Source: Sphingomonadales bacterium
GTDB taxonomy: Bacteria; Pseudomonadota; Alphaproteobacteria; Sphingomonadales; Sphingomonadaceae
Direction of reading: 5' to 3'
DNA: 64,000 nt
Assembly (NCBI GenBank): GCA_016707885.1
Contig: JADJGU010000001.1
Location: 310,001 to 374,000, forward strand
Positions 17,478-26,194 of the stretch are shown here, piece by piece; the first letter of the stretch is position 1, and every line of letters begins with the position of its first letter. Position numbers and translations under genes: made by a program. A model generated the notes under the pieces. That model was not told where the DNA came from. It searched no databases and worked only from the letters and a program-made list of their open reading frames with translations.

Positions 17478-17846
17478 CTAAGGAGTAGTATAGGGGACGC
17501 GGATACCCGGCATTTTTTCCGGGAAATCCTTCGTGTTTCGGGTGATGAGGATGGCTCCATTCACCTGCGCGGTGGCAAGGATATAGGCGTCCATCAACTT
17601 CATTGGCGAACGGTAGCGGATGTCGGCAGCCGCAGTCGCAATACGCGCATCGATTTCGACAACCTCCAGCGATGCGAGAGTCTGTTGAAGCGTGTCGCGC
17701 TCTTCTATCGGCACGCCAGCCAACAACTCAGTCCAGACAACACGGCTGATCCGGTGCTTCCGATAGCGCGACAGTTCTGCGATAGCCTTTGGGCTATCGT
17801 TCAACCAGTCGATCAATATGTTGGTGTCAAAAAACGGATCGGACAC
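17478..17846 (-). CDS. PIN domain toxin (VapC-like)
   Basis: 122 residues. The PIN acidic residues are visible: FFDTNILIDW (first Asp), VWTELLAG (Glu), MDAYILATA (Asp) and ITRNTKDF (last Asp). PIN toxins of this kind cleave RNA. Begins three bases after the ribbon-helix-helix gene and probably forms a complex with it. It lies between glmS and glmU on the same strand. Confidence 0.9.
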   Translation of the reverse strand: MSDPFFDTNILIDWLNDSPKAIAELSRYRKHRISRVVWTELLAGVPIEERDTLQQTLASLEVVEIDARIATAAADIRYRSPMKLMDAYILATAQVNGAILITRNTKDFPEKMPGIRVPYTTP

Positions 17847-17849
17847 AAA

Positions 17850-18095
17850 TCAGATATCTTCATAAGGTCTGCGGTCTTCGCGCATCGACCTTTGATACTC
17901 AACCGCATCGCCAATGTCGGTTTTGTGCTTCCACAATCCGGCCCCGCGCGCGATCCAATCCTGATTATCGGCATTATGGATAAGATACAGCTTCACCGCC
18001 TCCCGAATCGCCGCCGCGCGCGAGCTTTTCTTCTTGGACGCCACGGCATCGAGCTTTTCGATGTCTTCGTCTGGAATGTCGGTCAGAATTCTCAT
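17850..18095 (-). CDS. Ribbon-helix-helix antitoxin with toxin-binding tail
   Basis: 81 residues from ATG 18093-18095. MRILTDIPDEDIEKLDAVA is the beta strand and first helix of an RHH fold, and RAAAIREAVKLYLI the second helix. The C-terminal half (GAGLWKHKTDIGDAVEYQRS) is where such antitoxins wrap their toxin. Starts inside the stop of a second, shorter RHH gene (ATGA overlap). Precedes the PIN toxin, so it is probably its direct antitoxin. Confidence 0.85.
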   Translation of the reverse strand: MRILTDIPDEDIEKLDAVASKKKSSRAAAIREAVKLYLIHNADNQDWIARGAGLWKHKTDIGDAVEYQRSMREDRRPYEDI

Positions 18096-18232
18096 TTTTG
18101 AACCTTGATATGCTGGCGATACCAGCGGACAATCATGCTGAGCACCTCGCCACGCGACTTTCCCTGCTCGGCGGCGAGCTGGTCGAGCCATTTGATGGCT
18201 TCATCGGGCAGGTCGGCGAGGATGCGAGCCAT
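18092..18232 (-). CDS. Short second ribbon-helix-helix protein
   Basis: 46 residues from ATG 18230-18232 to TGA 18092-18094. MARILADLPDEAIKWLDQLA and the following SRGEVLSMIVRWY align with the RHH fold of the next gene, but there is no C-terminal toxin-binding tail. Three genes (short RHH, long RHH, PIN) thus make one unit with four-base or three-base junctions. No ribosome site precedes the ATG; the promoter-like TTGACA/TATCAA upstream would place the mRNA start at or near the ATG. Confidence 0.7.
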   Translation of the reverse strand: MARILADLPDEAIKWLDQLAAEQGKSRGEVLSMIVRWYRQHIKVQK

Positions 18233-18238
18233 GATATA

Positions 18239-18266
18239 TTGATATCATATCATGATATCATGTCAA
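18239..18266 (-). promoter_or_regulatory. Promoter with TGATATCA boxes for the RHH-RHH-PIN operon
   Basis: On the minus strand TTGACA (18266-18261) and TATCAA (18244-18239) are 16 bases apart. The spacer contains the perfect palindromes CATGATATCATG (18251-18262) and ATATCATGATAT (18247-18258), and TGATATCA (18240-18247) covers the -10 box. Such stacked palindromes are what RHH antitoxins bind to repress their own operon. Expected RNA start is at about 18232, the A of the start codon. Confidence 0.6.
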
Positions 18267-18267
18267 C

Positions 18268-19608
18268 TCACTTCCCTTCCTTCTTCTTCCGCATCGCATC
18301 ATGAAAGCGATCCGCCCAGCCGGGTTTCACCAGTTGCTCGGCCCTCACCATGCGGAGTTCGCCGTCGGCGACGTCGCGGCTCACCGCGCTGCCCGCCGCC
18401 ACAATCGCGTCGCGCCCAATCTTCACCGGGGCGATCAACGCCGAGTTGCTGCCGATAAAGGCCCCCTCGCCAATCACCGTCTGATATTTGAAATAGCCGT
18501 CATAATTGCAGGTTATCGTGCCTGCGCCGATATTGGCCTTTGCGCCGATTTCGGCATCGCCCAGATAGGTCAGGTGGTTCGCTTTGGCGCCTTTGCCCAG
18601 ATGCGCTTTCTTGGTTTCGACGAAATTGCCGATCTTGGCCTTTTCCTCCAGCACCGTGCCAGGGCGCAGCCGCGCGAAGGGGCCGACTTCGCAGCCCTCA
18701 CCGATCACCGCACCCTCAATATGGCTGTTGGCGCGGATCTTCACATTGTCAGCGACCGACACGCCGGGGCCGAAAAACACATTGGGTTCTATCAGGACAT
18801 CGCGGCCCACCACCGTGTCTGCCGCAAACCAGACCGTTTCGGGCGCGATCAGGCTTGCGCCATCGGCCATCGCCTGCGCGGCGGCGCTTCTGCCATTCGG
18901 CCTCCATCGCCGCCAATTCGCCCCGACTGTTGATCCCGGTCACGTCGTAAGCGTCGGTCCTGACGACATGGCAATGCCGCCCGTCCTGCACCGCGATATT
19001 GACGATATCGACCAGATAATATTCGCCCGCCGCATTATTGTTCGTCACCCGCGCAAGCAGCGCAAACAGGTCTTTAGACCGCACCGCCATCAAGCCAGAA
19101 TTGCACAGCTTGGTCTGCCGCTGCTTTTCGGTCGCATCCTTATGCTCGACCATCCATTCAATCCGATCGCCGGTCGCGACGATGCGGCCATATTGCAGCG
19201 TGTCTTCGGGTTCGAAACCGAGCACGACAACCTCCGGATCGTCGTCGCTGTGCAACCGGTCGATCATCGCCTGCATCGTTTTTGTGGGCACAAAAGGCAC
19301 ATCGCCATAGAGGATCAACACATTGCCGTCGAAATCCTTCAAGGCGCTTTGGGCCTGTTGCACCGCATGGCCTGTGCCAGTTGCGGCTCCTGCACCACAG
19401 TCTCCGCGCTATCGCCAAGGGCATCGCGCAGTTGATCCGCCTTGTCGCCAACGACGACAACCTTCTTCGCAGGTTCCAGCGCATCGACGCTCGCCATCAG
19501 ATGCATCAGCATCGGGCGGCCCGCTATCGGGTGCAGCACCTTGTGCAGTTGGGATTTCATGCGGGTACCCTTACCCGCTGCGAGAATGATGGCGGCGATG
19601 TTGCTCAT
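18268..19608 (-). CDS. glmU: Bifunctional GlmU, broken by two frame shifts
   Basis: Three consecutive frames encode one protein. The first (from ATG 19606-19608, MSNIAAIILAAGKG) is the start of the uridyltransferase; the second carries NVLILYGDVPF and EYYLVDIVNIA; the third carries the left-handed beta-helix acetyltransferase with GAGTITCNYDG. The first break is at 19377-19378: one extra C on the plus strand restores QLGTGHAVQQA. The second is at 18873-18874: removing one C restores KRRRAAMADGAS. GlmU makes UDP-GlcNAc and is normally essential, so both are probably sequencing indels. Confidence 0.93.
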
Positions 19609-19670
19609 GGCCCAAGGCTTTAGAAGCAAATGGTTGCAGTTTCCAGAATTTGCGGACAGCTAAAGATGAT

Positions 19671-20342
19671 ATGACAAAATTCCCGTTCGACATTGTCGGC
19701 TTCGATCTGGACGGCACATTGCTCGATACCAGCATCGAGCTTGCCGCCTCGCTAAACCATGCGCTGCAAAGCATTGGCCGTCCGCCGATTGCGACCGATG
19801 GCGTCAAGGCATTGGTCGGCATGGGGACGCGGCACATGCTGACACTGGGGTTGCAACAATCGGGCGAGGCGGAGGAGGAGATGATCCGCGCGCTCCACCC
19901 GGTGCTGATCGAGCATTATCGCGCCAATCTGGGCAGCAATTGCCCGCCCTTTCCGGGCCTGGTCAAGGCAATCGACCAGCTCGAGGCAATGAACGTCAAA
20001 CTGGCGGTGGTGACGAACAAGTTCGAACACCTCGCGATTGAACTTCTCAGCAATGTCGGGCTGGCGGAACGTTTTGTTTCCATCATCGGCGGTGACACGA
20101 TGGGGAAAGGCAATGGCAAGCCCAAACCTGATCCGATCCATGAAATGATCGCCCGCTGCGGCGGGGGCCGCGCCGCTTATATCGGCGACTCAATCCACGA
20201 TGTGCACGCTTCGCGTGCCGCTGGCATACCGAGCGTTGCGGTGGCCTTCGGTTTCCTTAGCCAGCCCGCCGAGGAACTAGGCGCCGATGCTGTGATCAAC
20301 CATTATGATGAGCTGGTCGCAACACTTCACACGCTCCGCTAG
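19671..20342 (+). CDS. gph: Phosphoglycolate phosphatase-like HAD hydrolase
   Basis: 223 residues from ATG 19671 (MTKFPFDIVGFDLDGTLLDT). The HAD motif I DLDGT, motif II LAVVTNK, lysine in GKPKPDP and motif IV YIGDSIHDVHAS are present. A helical cap lies between motifs I and II. This matches Gph-type enzymes, which remove phosphate from 2-phosphoglycolate, though closely related HAD phosphatases look alike. Divergent from glmU and convergent with the nucleotidyltransferase gene, whose stop it overlaps by four bases. Confidence 0.8.
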   Translation: MTKFPFDIVGFDLDGTLLDTSIELAASLNHALQSIGRPPIATDGVKALVGMGTRHMLTLGLQQSGEAEEEMIRALHPVLIEHYRANLGSNCPPFPGLVKAIDQLEAMNVKLAVVTNKFEHLAIELLSNVGLAERFVSIIGGDTMGKGNGKPKPDPIHEMIARCGGGRAAYIGDSIHDVHASRAAGIPSVAVAFGFLSQPAEELGADAVINHYDELVATLHTLR

Positions 20343-21433
20343 CCCTTGCGCCACTTCACCCACAAATGCCGCGCCAGCATTAGCAGCGGCATGCGCAGCC
20401 AGTGCGAGCGGATGTAGAAGATGAGGCGGATGAATTGGCGGGTTGGGCGGCCCCAGCCGTCGCGCGCGGTCAGGCGCGCCACATACCATTTGTCCTGACG
20501 GTCCCAGCCCGCCCACTCCTGCGGAATTTGGGTTCCATAAAGCTGGTGCGCCAGCCGAACGGCACGTTCGACGGGTTCGGAAAGCTGGTGCAGATTGGCT
20601 CTTTCGCCCAGCGATGGCCAGAAATCCGGCGTCGAAAATTCGCTGAGCAGGCAATGGATATCCCACAAATTCCGAAGTCCGCCCGCCAGATCGCCATCGG
20701 CAAAGAGATGCGCGGCGCTGTGGCAGACCATGTCTGTGGGAGCGAGGGTGTGTAATCTCCCCTCCCCTTCAGGGGAGGGGTCGGGGGTGGGGCTTGTTAA
20801 CCCTTGCGCGACGCTGACAGGCCCCGCCCCAACCCCTCCCCTGAAAGGGAGGGGCTTTGATCTCCCCAACATCGCCACCGCATCCGGCCTGCGTCGCGCG
20901 GTCAGCGGCAGGATGGTGTGGTGCACATCGATCATCCGGTCGCGCTCCTTGTGGATCAGCGGCGGCAGTTCGTGCATGTGATCGCGATAATAGGCGTCGT
21001 CATAGGGATCGGGTTTGACCCATTCCCAACCGGAATCAAGCAGCGCCTCCTCGACCTGCGACAAATCGTCGCGCGCCACCAAGATGTCGAGGTCGCCAAT
21101 CGAGCGGCCCTCGCCTGCCTTCAGGCCCGAAGCGACATAAGCGGTGCCCTTGAGCAGCACGACCTTGCCGCCATAGCCCGCCAAAGCGCGCCGCGCACAA
21201 TCGGCCTCCCACAGCGCAGAGCGGTGCTGATAGTCAGCATTGATCCGCGCTTCGGCCAGGATTTCTGCGACCTTCGGTGGCACCGACTCAATTTTGAGTC
21301 GCTCTGCCAGCGTTCCAACCAACTGTTCGGCGCGTGCCATCGAGAGCAATTCGGTCCATCCCTGCGCATCCAGACCGCGCGTGGTTGCGGGATCGCGGAG
21401 CGCATCGACCAGCAACATCGCATCGCGGCTCAT
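20339..21433 (-). CDS. Nucleotidyltransferase-fold protein of an HPr-rel-A cassette
   Basis: 364 residues from ATG 21431-21433 (MSRDAMLLVDAL). VVLLKGTAYVASG and GRSIGDLDILVARDDL are the nucleotidyltransferase core (D-x-D) of the NTP_transf_5 type. The ATG overlaps the stop of the HprK-like kinase as ATGA. The segment from about residue 200 to 232 is not part of the family: it is the translation of a palindromic repeat (20757-20852) inserted without breaking the frame. Downstream, LAPTDMVCHSAAHLFAD resumes the family sequence. Reaction and substrate unknown. Confidence 0.85.
   Translation of the reverse strand: MSRDAMLLVDALRDPATTRGLDAQGWTELLSMARAEQLVGTLAERLKIESVPPKVAEILAEARINADYQHRSALWEADCARRALAGYGGKVVLLKGTAYVASGLKAGEGRSIGDLDILVARDDLSQVEEALLDSGWEWVKPDPYDDAYYRDHMHELPPLIHKERDRMIDVHHTILPLTARRRPDAVAMLGRSKPLPFRGGVGAGPVSVAQGLTSPTPDPSPEGEGRLHTLAPTDMVCHSAAHLFADGDLAGGLRNLWDIHCLLSEFSTPDFWPSLGERANLHQLSEPVERAVRLAHQLYGTQIPQEWAGWDRQDKWYVARLTARDGWGRPTRQFIRLIFYIRSHWLRMPLLMLARHLWVKWRKG
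20757..20852. repeat. In-frame palindromic repeat inside a gene
   Basis: CTCCCCTCCCCT-TC-AGGGGAGGGG at the left and CCCCTCCCCTGAAAGGGAGGGG at the right are hairpins, with GGGGGTGGGGC facing GCCCCGCCCC between them. ATCTCC flanks both ends (20755-20760 and 20850-20855), a possible short target duplication. The organisation is that of the element at 10828-10927. Within the minus-strand gene it is read as ...PLPFRGGVGAG...PTPDPSPEGEG, an extra loop of about 32 residues. Confidence 0.8.
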
Positions 21434-22284
21434 GCCAGCCGCTCCCACAGCTTTTCGACCAGCGCGATCGCCTCATCACCCGACTGATAATCTATCGCAC
21501 GCGAAGGCACCGATTTGACGAAGCGGGTCAGCGTGATGAACCCCGCCTCCCCCAGCGCCACATAATTAGTCGAGGCCTGCGTCAGCCGCATGAAGGTCTC
21601 GCCCGGAGCGACCTCTCGCACCGCACCCGGATAACCATAGCGTGGGAATAGCAACAAGGCGGGCGCACCACCCTGCCCCATCTGCGCAATCGCATCTGCC
21701 GGCGGCACCACATGACGGATATCGCCCTTGGGCGTACCCGCCAACAGCGGCCCGAAGCGCGCATCGGGCTGCGCCGATTGCATTGCGGCAATGGCTTCAT
21801 TCTTTAGGCTGATGAGGCGCGGGAACGGGACGACATTGCCAGTCACCGGATCGAGCAGGACGAACTCATCGCCCAGAAAACGCCAACCTTCCGAGCCGAG
21901 CAAAGCCGAGAGGGTCGATTTACCCGATCCCGACTGGCCGGTCATCACCAGCACGCGTCCGTCGCGCTCGACCGCGCTGGCGTGCAGCAACAAATGCCGC
22001 CGCCATCCGAGCGCCATTTGCAGGTTCATGGCCATTTCAGCAGCGAGCAGTCCCTGCGCCAACGGCAGGGGCGCCGCATCGGGCAGCATATAATCTCCAC
22101 CAATCGCGACCGAAGGCCGCAGCCAGCGCCGCAGCCAAGTCGTCGGTTCCAGCCGCACGGTGAAATCGGTGAAATCGGGCTGCGGATAATCGCGGTAAAG
22201 ATGCGCCAACTGGTCGATAGGTGCCCGCCATGCCGAACCAATGCGAAAGGCCGCAGGCCCCACCTGAACGCGAAACTCATGCAT
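21430..22284 (-). CDS. HprK-related kinase A
   Basis: 284 residues from ATG 22282-22284 (MHEFRVQVG). The Walker A loop is MTGQSGSGKSTLSALL at about residues 109-124, and RFLGDEFVLLD holds the second acidic segment, both in the arrangement of HPr kinase/phosphorylase. NCBIfam calls this group HprK-related kinase A of the HPr-rel-A system. Similar kinases modify lasso peptides in other bacteria. Overlaps the PqqD-like gene by eight bases and the nucleotidyltransferase by four. The target here is unknown. Confidence 0.88.
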   Translation of the reverse strand: MHEFRVQVGPAAFRIGSAWRAPIDQLAHLYRDYPQPDFTDFTVRLEPTTWLRRWLRPSVAIGGDYMLPDAAPLPLAQGLLAAEMAMNLQMALGWRRHLLLHASAVERDGRVLVMTGQSGSGKSTLSALLGSEGWRFLGDEFVLLDPVTGNVVPFPRLISLKNEAIAAMQSAQPDARFGPLLAGTPKGDIRHVVPPADAIAQMGQGGAPALLLFPRYGYPGAVREVAPGETFMRLTQASTNYVALGEAGFITLTRFVKSVPSRAIDYQSGDEAIALVEKLWERLA

Positions 22285-22579
22285 CGGTGACCCGCTCCAC
22301 CAGCCCAAGCTCGGCCAGTTCCTCCAGCCGTTCGGTGATCAGGGTAACCGCATCATCTTGCCCGCCCAGATCGAAACTGACCGCCAGCCGTGCGGCCAGT
22401 GTAGCGGCGTCAACAGCATCCTCGCCCATCGCCTCGAGCATCTGCGGCACTGGCTCTCCGACCATATGCGTGATACCCGACCGGCGCTGATAGATCAGCG
22501 TCATCATGTCGAGCGGCTCGACGATGCGGGCATCGGCAGGTTCGGCTTGATAAAGAGTTTTGGGATTGGCCACGGCCAA
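22277..22579 (-). CDS. PqqD-like protein of the HPr-rel-A system
   Basis: 100 residues. The fold is visible as a beta part (ARIVEPLDMMTLIYQRRSGITHMV) followed by helices (AATLAARLAVSF, LITERLEELAELGLV), the winged-helix shape of PqqD peptide-recognition domains. NCBIfam names it HPr-rel-A system PqqD family peptide chaperone. Such domains hold a leader peptide for a modifying enzyme. TTG 22577-22579 is taken as start; GTG 22571-22573 is an alternative. The kinase gene overlaps its end. Confidence 0.85.
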   Translation of the reverse strand: MAVANPKTLYQAEPADARIVEPLDMMTLIYQRRSGITHMVGEPVPQMLEAMGEDAVDAATLAARLAVSFDLGGQDDAVTLITERLEELAELGLVERVTDA

Positions 22580-22617
22580 GGCCTAATACAGCCGCGTTAA
22601 AATTCAATCGGCAAGGA

Positions 22618-23019
22618 TCAGCGCGGCATTTGCAGCGAGGCGAAACAGGTGAAACCACTCTGCCCTGCCTGCAGGCGGCGGATGTAGTTCACATAGGCCT
22701 GGCTCTGCTCATAGGTCGTGCCTGGTAGCGTCTGGCCCGAAAGCGCACGCTTCACTTCCTCACCACTGAATTTCTGGCCTGTGGCAACGAAGGAGCCGGG
22801 CGTATCGGGCGCGACCAGATTGCCCGTCGCATCGATATTCATCCCCGTGCCATGCGGCCCCGGAACCGGAATTTCGCAGTTGAGGACTGATCCAGCGGTC
22901 TGGGCAAGCGCGGGACGCACCGACACCACCGTCGCAACGCCCGCGGCACCCAGCATTAACGCGCGACGGCGTGTCGGCATCTGGATCGGGTCGTTTGGCT
23001 CGGGTGTATCGCCGCTCAT
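22618..23019 (-). CDS. Tat-signal secreted protein upstream of PqqD-like gene
   Basis: 133 residues. The TRRRALMLGAAGVATVVSV...PALAQ region is a twin-arginine export signal. The mature part of about 93 residues includes LNCEIPVPGPHGTGMNIDATG and SGFTCFASLQM, two cysteines, with no enzyme motif seen. It is the first gene of the leftward unit (protein, PqqD-like, kinase, nucleotidyltransferase), 38 bases from the PqqD-like gene. It could be the substrate of the kinase, but that is inference only. Confidence 0.75.
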   Translation of the reverse strand: MSGDTPEPNDPIQMPTRRRALMLGAAGVATVVSVRPALAQTAGSVLNCEIPVPGPHGTGMNIDATGNLVAPDTPGSFVATGQKFSGEEVKRALSGQTLPGTTYEQSQAYVNYIRRLQAGQSGFTCFASLQMPR

Positions 23020-23125
23020 GCAATGCCTTTAGCAATATCGACCGGGGAATCCACTGCCGGAATTGTAAAGGCTGGCCTACGTCTTGGAACGGGACAGCCT
23101 TTGCGCAAAGGTTAAATGCAGTGCG

Positions 23126-24488
23126 TCAGAAATCGATCTGCGCGCGTATGCCGATAACGTCAGCGGAGTAGTCGCCGCTGCCGCCCGCAAGCACAGCCGC
23201 GTCGGTCAATTCGAGATGGCCGTAATTGGCTATGAACTTCACATATTCGGTCGGTGTCCAGACCAGCGATAGGCCGTAGACCTGCTGCTTGCCGCCGGTG
23301 ACGGCTTCATCCGAAAGATCGACCCAGTCGTAACGGGCATTTACCTGCCACGCACCCATGCCGCCCTTGCCAAGCGGATTGGAGGGCTTGGTGCGGTCAA
23401 CCACGCCGCCCTTATAGGACAGCGAATCCTTGGTAAGGAAATAGCCGACCTCGGCATAGCCGCCGTTGAAGGTCGGGTCGGCAAAGGCGCCGATGCGCTT
23501 CGCGGTTAGCCAGTGGCTTTCGGCGGTGGCGTGGAAGCGGCCATTGCTGACAAAGCCTTCAAGGCCAAAGCTGTCTTCACCGCTTGCAAGGAAACCGCGC
23601 GTGTCGACAAAGCGCGTATCTGTGGTGCGGGTGAAGGGGCGGGCGCGATAGCGCGCGGTGCTCGAAAAATCGTTGAAACGGCGGCTATGGCCCGATGCAC
23701 CGAGGTGCAGCTGTGTATTGCCCATTTTGGGCATGAACACGATGCGGCCGTCAAAGCTGCGGCTGTTGTTCGTACCGTCACCGTTTAGATCGGCTGCATT
23801 GTCAGCGAAAATACCACCCTGCAGCAGCACATTTTTGCCCGCATAAGTGGCGGACAGGCCGACGCGGCGTTCAAAACCGAAAGCACCATGATAAGCGGCG
23901 CGCTCGTTAAAGCTGGTGAACAGGTCGCTGGTCATTTCCTCCAGCCCCCAGAAAGGCTTGTGCTGGCCAAGAGTGATGGTTAGCTCTTTATTCGCCTTAT
24001 AGGTCAAATACATGTCGGTCAGCTCGGCGGGCCTGCCTGCCGATATCGGCTTCGACGCGATAGCCGAAGCCGCCGGGGATCGTGCCGTCGATACCGAATT
24101 GCGCGCGGCGCACGCGAACGGTTGAACCCAGGCTGTTGGTCGCGATGGTATCCGAAGGGTTGATCGATGCAGCATCGATCTGCAAGCGTCCCCGCGGTTT
24201 GAAGCTCCATCCGCCTTCTCCCTTGATTTCGGGTGCGCCTTTCCATGAAATTTCGGCAGCAGGTTTCTTTTCAGCAGCAGCGACGGCGACAGGTGCCGGG
24301 GCGGGAGCGGGAGCAGCGGCCACCTTTTCAACCTTGGCCGAAAGCTCCGCCAGTTGCGCCTTCAACGCAGCGACTTCGGCGCGCAACGCCTCCATCTCGG
24401 CATCGTTCGATTGCGCCAGCGCCGGATTGGCGGCCAGCAGGGCGGCTGTAGCGACGCTGCCGAGCAGCAATTTGCGTGCGAATTTCAT
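23126..24488 (-). CDS. Phosphate-selective-porin-type outer membrane porin, frameshifted
   Basis: The N-terminal frame (from ATG 24486-24488) has a signal peptide (MKFARKLLLGSVATAALLA...ALAQ), a coiled coil (MEALRAEVAALKAQLAELSAKV) and an Ala/Pro linker, then FKPRGRLQIDAA. The second frame continues from RPAELTDMYLTYK to the terminal strand VIGIRAQIDF, ending in Phe as outer membrane barrels do. The break is a tandem GCCT-GCCT at 24031-24038: deleting one copy joins ADIGRPAELTD. It fits the OprP/OprO porin family. Substrate specificity cannot be told. Confidence 0.85.
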
Positions 24489-24704
24489 GTCGGTCCCTTT
24501 TCCTTCCCCGAATCGCCATGACAAAAGGATTGCCAATTCGCGTCGCCTTTATGACGGCAATAAGTAGCTTTTGTTACAGCCATCCATTTTTGCCGCTTTA
24601 CGCTTGCGTAAACGTAAGGGGCGTGCCAATCCGCGCCCCGCAAATTCCCGGGGTTTGGAGTCGCTTTTGCGTGTCACCAGACCTCTTAAATCTGGAGCAT
24701 GACA

Positions 24705-25610
24705 ATGACCATCAACTTCAAGGATAAAGTCGCCATTGTGACCGGTGCGGGCGGCGGATTGGGCCGCGCCTATGCGCTCGAACTCGCCAAGCGCGGCGCC
24801 AAGGTTGTCGTAAACGACCTCGGCGGCTCACGCGATGGCACCGGCCATTCGGATGCAGCGCTGAAAGTAGTCGAAGAAATCAAGGCTGCTGGCGGCGAAG
24901 CAATGTCGAACGGCGGCAGCGTCACCGAATATGAACAGATGGTCGAAATGGTCGCCAAGGCGAAGGAAGCCTGGGGCGGCGTCCACATCCTGATCAACAA
25001 TGCCGGCATCCTGCGCGACAAGAGCTTCACCAAGATGGAAATGGCTGACTGGAAACTGGTTGTCGACGTCCACCTCATCGGTTCGGCAAACTGCACCAAG
25101 GCGGTTTGGGAAACGATGCGCGAGCAGAATTATGGCCGCATCCTCATGACGGCATCTTCAACCGGGCTTTACGGCAATTTCGGCCAGACCAATTATGGCG
25201 CGGCGAAACTCGGCCTCGCCGGCTTCACCAAGTCGCTCTATCTTGAAGGCGCAAAGTACAACGTGAAGTGCAACACGCTGGCACCGATCGCGGCGACCCG
25301 CATGACCGAAGACATCCTGCCGCCCGCGGCTTTCGCAATGTTCGATCCGGTCAATGTCGTTCCGGCCGCCCTGTTCCTCGTATCGGAAGACGCGCCTGCC
25401 AACGTCATCATGGGTGCCGGCGCCGGTTTCTTCCACACCGCCAACGTTACCATGACTCAGGGTGCGTTGCTCGAAGGTGACGATCTGTCGCCTGAGGGTG
25501 TAGCAGCCAATTTTGCCAAGATCAGCGACCGCACCGGCGAAATCGTTCCCCAGTCGGGCGGCGAACAGTCGATGCAGGCGATGAAGCTGCTGCAGGCAAA
25601 GGCTGGCTAA
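24705..25610 (+). CDS. Short-chain dehydrogenase, MFE-2/HSD17B4-like
   Basis: 301 residues from ATG 24705, seven bases after GGAG at 24694-24697 (ATG 24699 is too close). The nucleotide-binding motif is TGAGGGLGRAYALE, the NNAG motif is ILINNAGILRD, and the catalytic Ser/Tyr/Lys lie in ASSTGLYGNFGQTNYGAAKLG. The insert VNDLGGSRDG and the length match the 3-hydroxyacyl-CoA dehydrogenase domain of multifunctional enzyme type 2. The likely role is in beta-oxidation. Convergent with the TetR gene, sharing stop bases. Confidence 0.9.
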   Translation: MTINFKDKVAIVTGAGGGLGRAYALELAKRGAKVVVNDLGGSRDGTGHSDAALKVVEEIKAAGGEAMSNGGSVTEYEQMVEMVAKAKEAWGGVHILINNAGILRDKSFTKMEMADWKLVVDVHLIGSANCTKAVWETMREQNYGRILMTASSTGLYGNFGQTNYGAAKLGLAGFTKSLYLEGAKYNVKCNTLAPIAATRMTEDILPPAAFAMFDPVNVVPAALFLVSEDAPANVIMGAGAGFFHTANVTMTQGALLEGDDLSPEGVAANFAKISDRTGEIVPQSGGEQSMQAMKLLQAKAG

Positions 25611-26176
25611 GCCAACAAGGCCCGGATCGCCCGGGCCGCATCCTGCATGATTAACCGGCTATCGAGCTCGGGTTCGTCGAAGACGAGTTCGATAGCCGCA
25701 TATCCCAGATCGACCGCCAGCCGCGCACGGCGCTCCAGACTGGCCCGATCCTGCCGCGGCTCCAAGGCCAGCGCGCGCTCCACCAATTCCCCAGTCAGCA
25801 TCCGGTGCGACGACAATCGCACCTCGGCCAATTGCGGCACCGCGCGCAGCATCCGCATCACCCAAGGGCCGCCCGGGCTCTGCCGCGTCAGATCGACATG
25901 ATCGAGCAGCGACTTGGCTATCACGCCCTCATCCTGCCCCGGATCGAGCGGGACCAGCGCGTTCTGTGCCTCCATCAACCGCATTCCCAGCGCCGCTAGC
26001 AGCGCATATTTGTCGTCGAAATAATGGTAGAGCGTCGGCGGCGTCACCCCCGCTTTCGCGGCCACCAAATTGGTGCTGACGCGTTCCACCCCGACTTCGG
26101 CCAGCAACGCGCCCGCCGCATCGAGCAGCTTTTCACGCGTTGCGATCGAACGTTTCTGAAGGGGCTTGCGCGGCAC
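25607..26176 (-). CDS. TetR family repressor
   Basis: 189 residues from GTG 26174-26176, seven bases after AGGA. The N-terminal helix-turn-helix is IATREKLLDAAGALLAEVGVERVSTNLVAAKAGVTPPTLYHYFDDK in outline; the conserved TPPTLYHYFDDKYALL ends it. The C-terminal half is a ligand-binding domain of no obvious class. A perfect palindrome lies between this gene and the divergent cytochrome operon, so it probably represses both. Confidence 0.93.
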   Translation of the reverse strand: MPRKPLQKRSIATREKLLDAAGALLAEVGVERVSTNLVAAKAGVTPPTLYHYFDDKYALLAALGMRLMEAQNALVPLDPGQDEGVIAKSLLDHVDLTRQSPGGPWVMRMLRAVPQLAEVRLSSHRMLTGELVERALALEPRQDRASLERRARLAVDLGYAAIELVFDEPELDSRLIMQDAARAIRALLA

Positions 26177-26194
26177 TACGACATCCTGCTTGAC

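Noticed and set aside
20757..20852. CRISPR-like repeat
   Set aside because: Only one palindromic unit, no regular spacers; it is a two-hairpin element instead.
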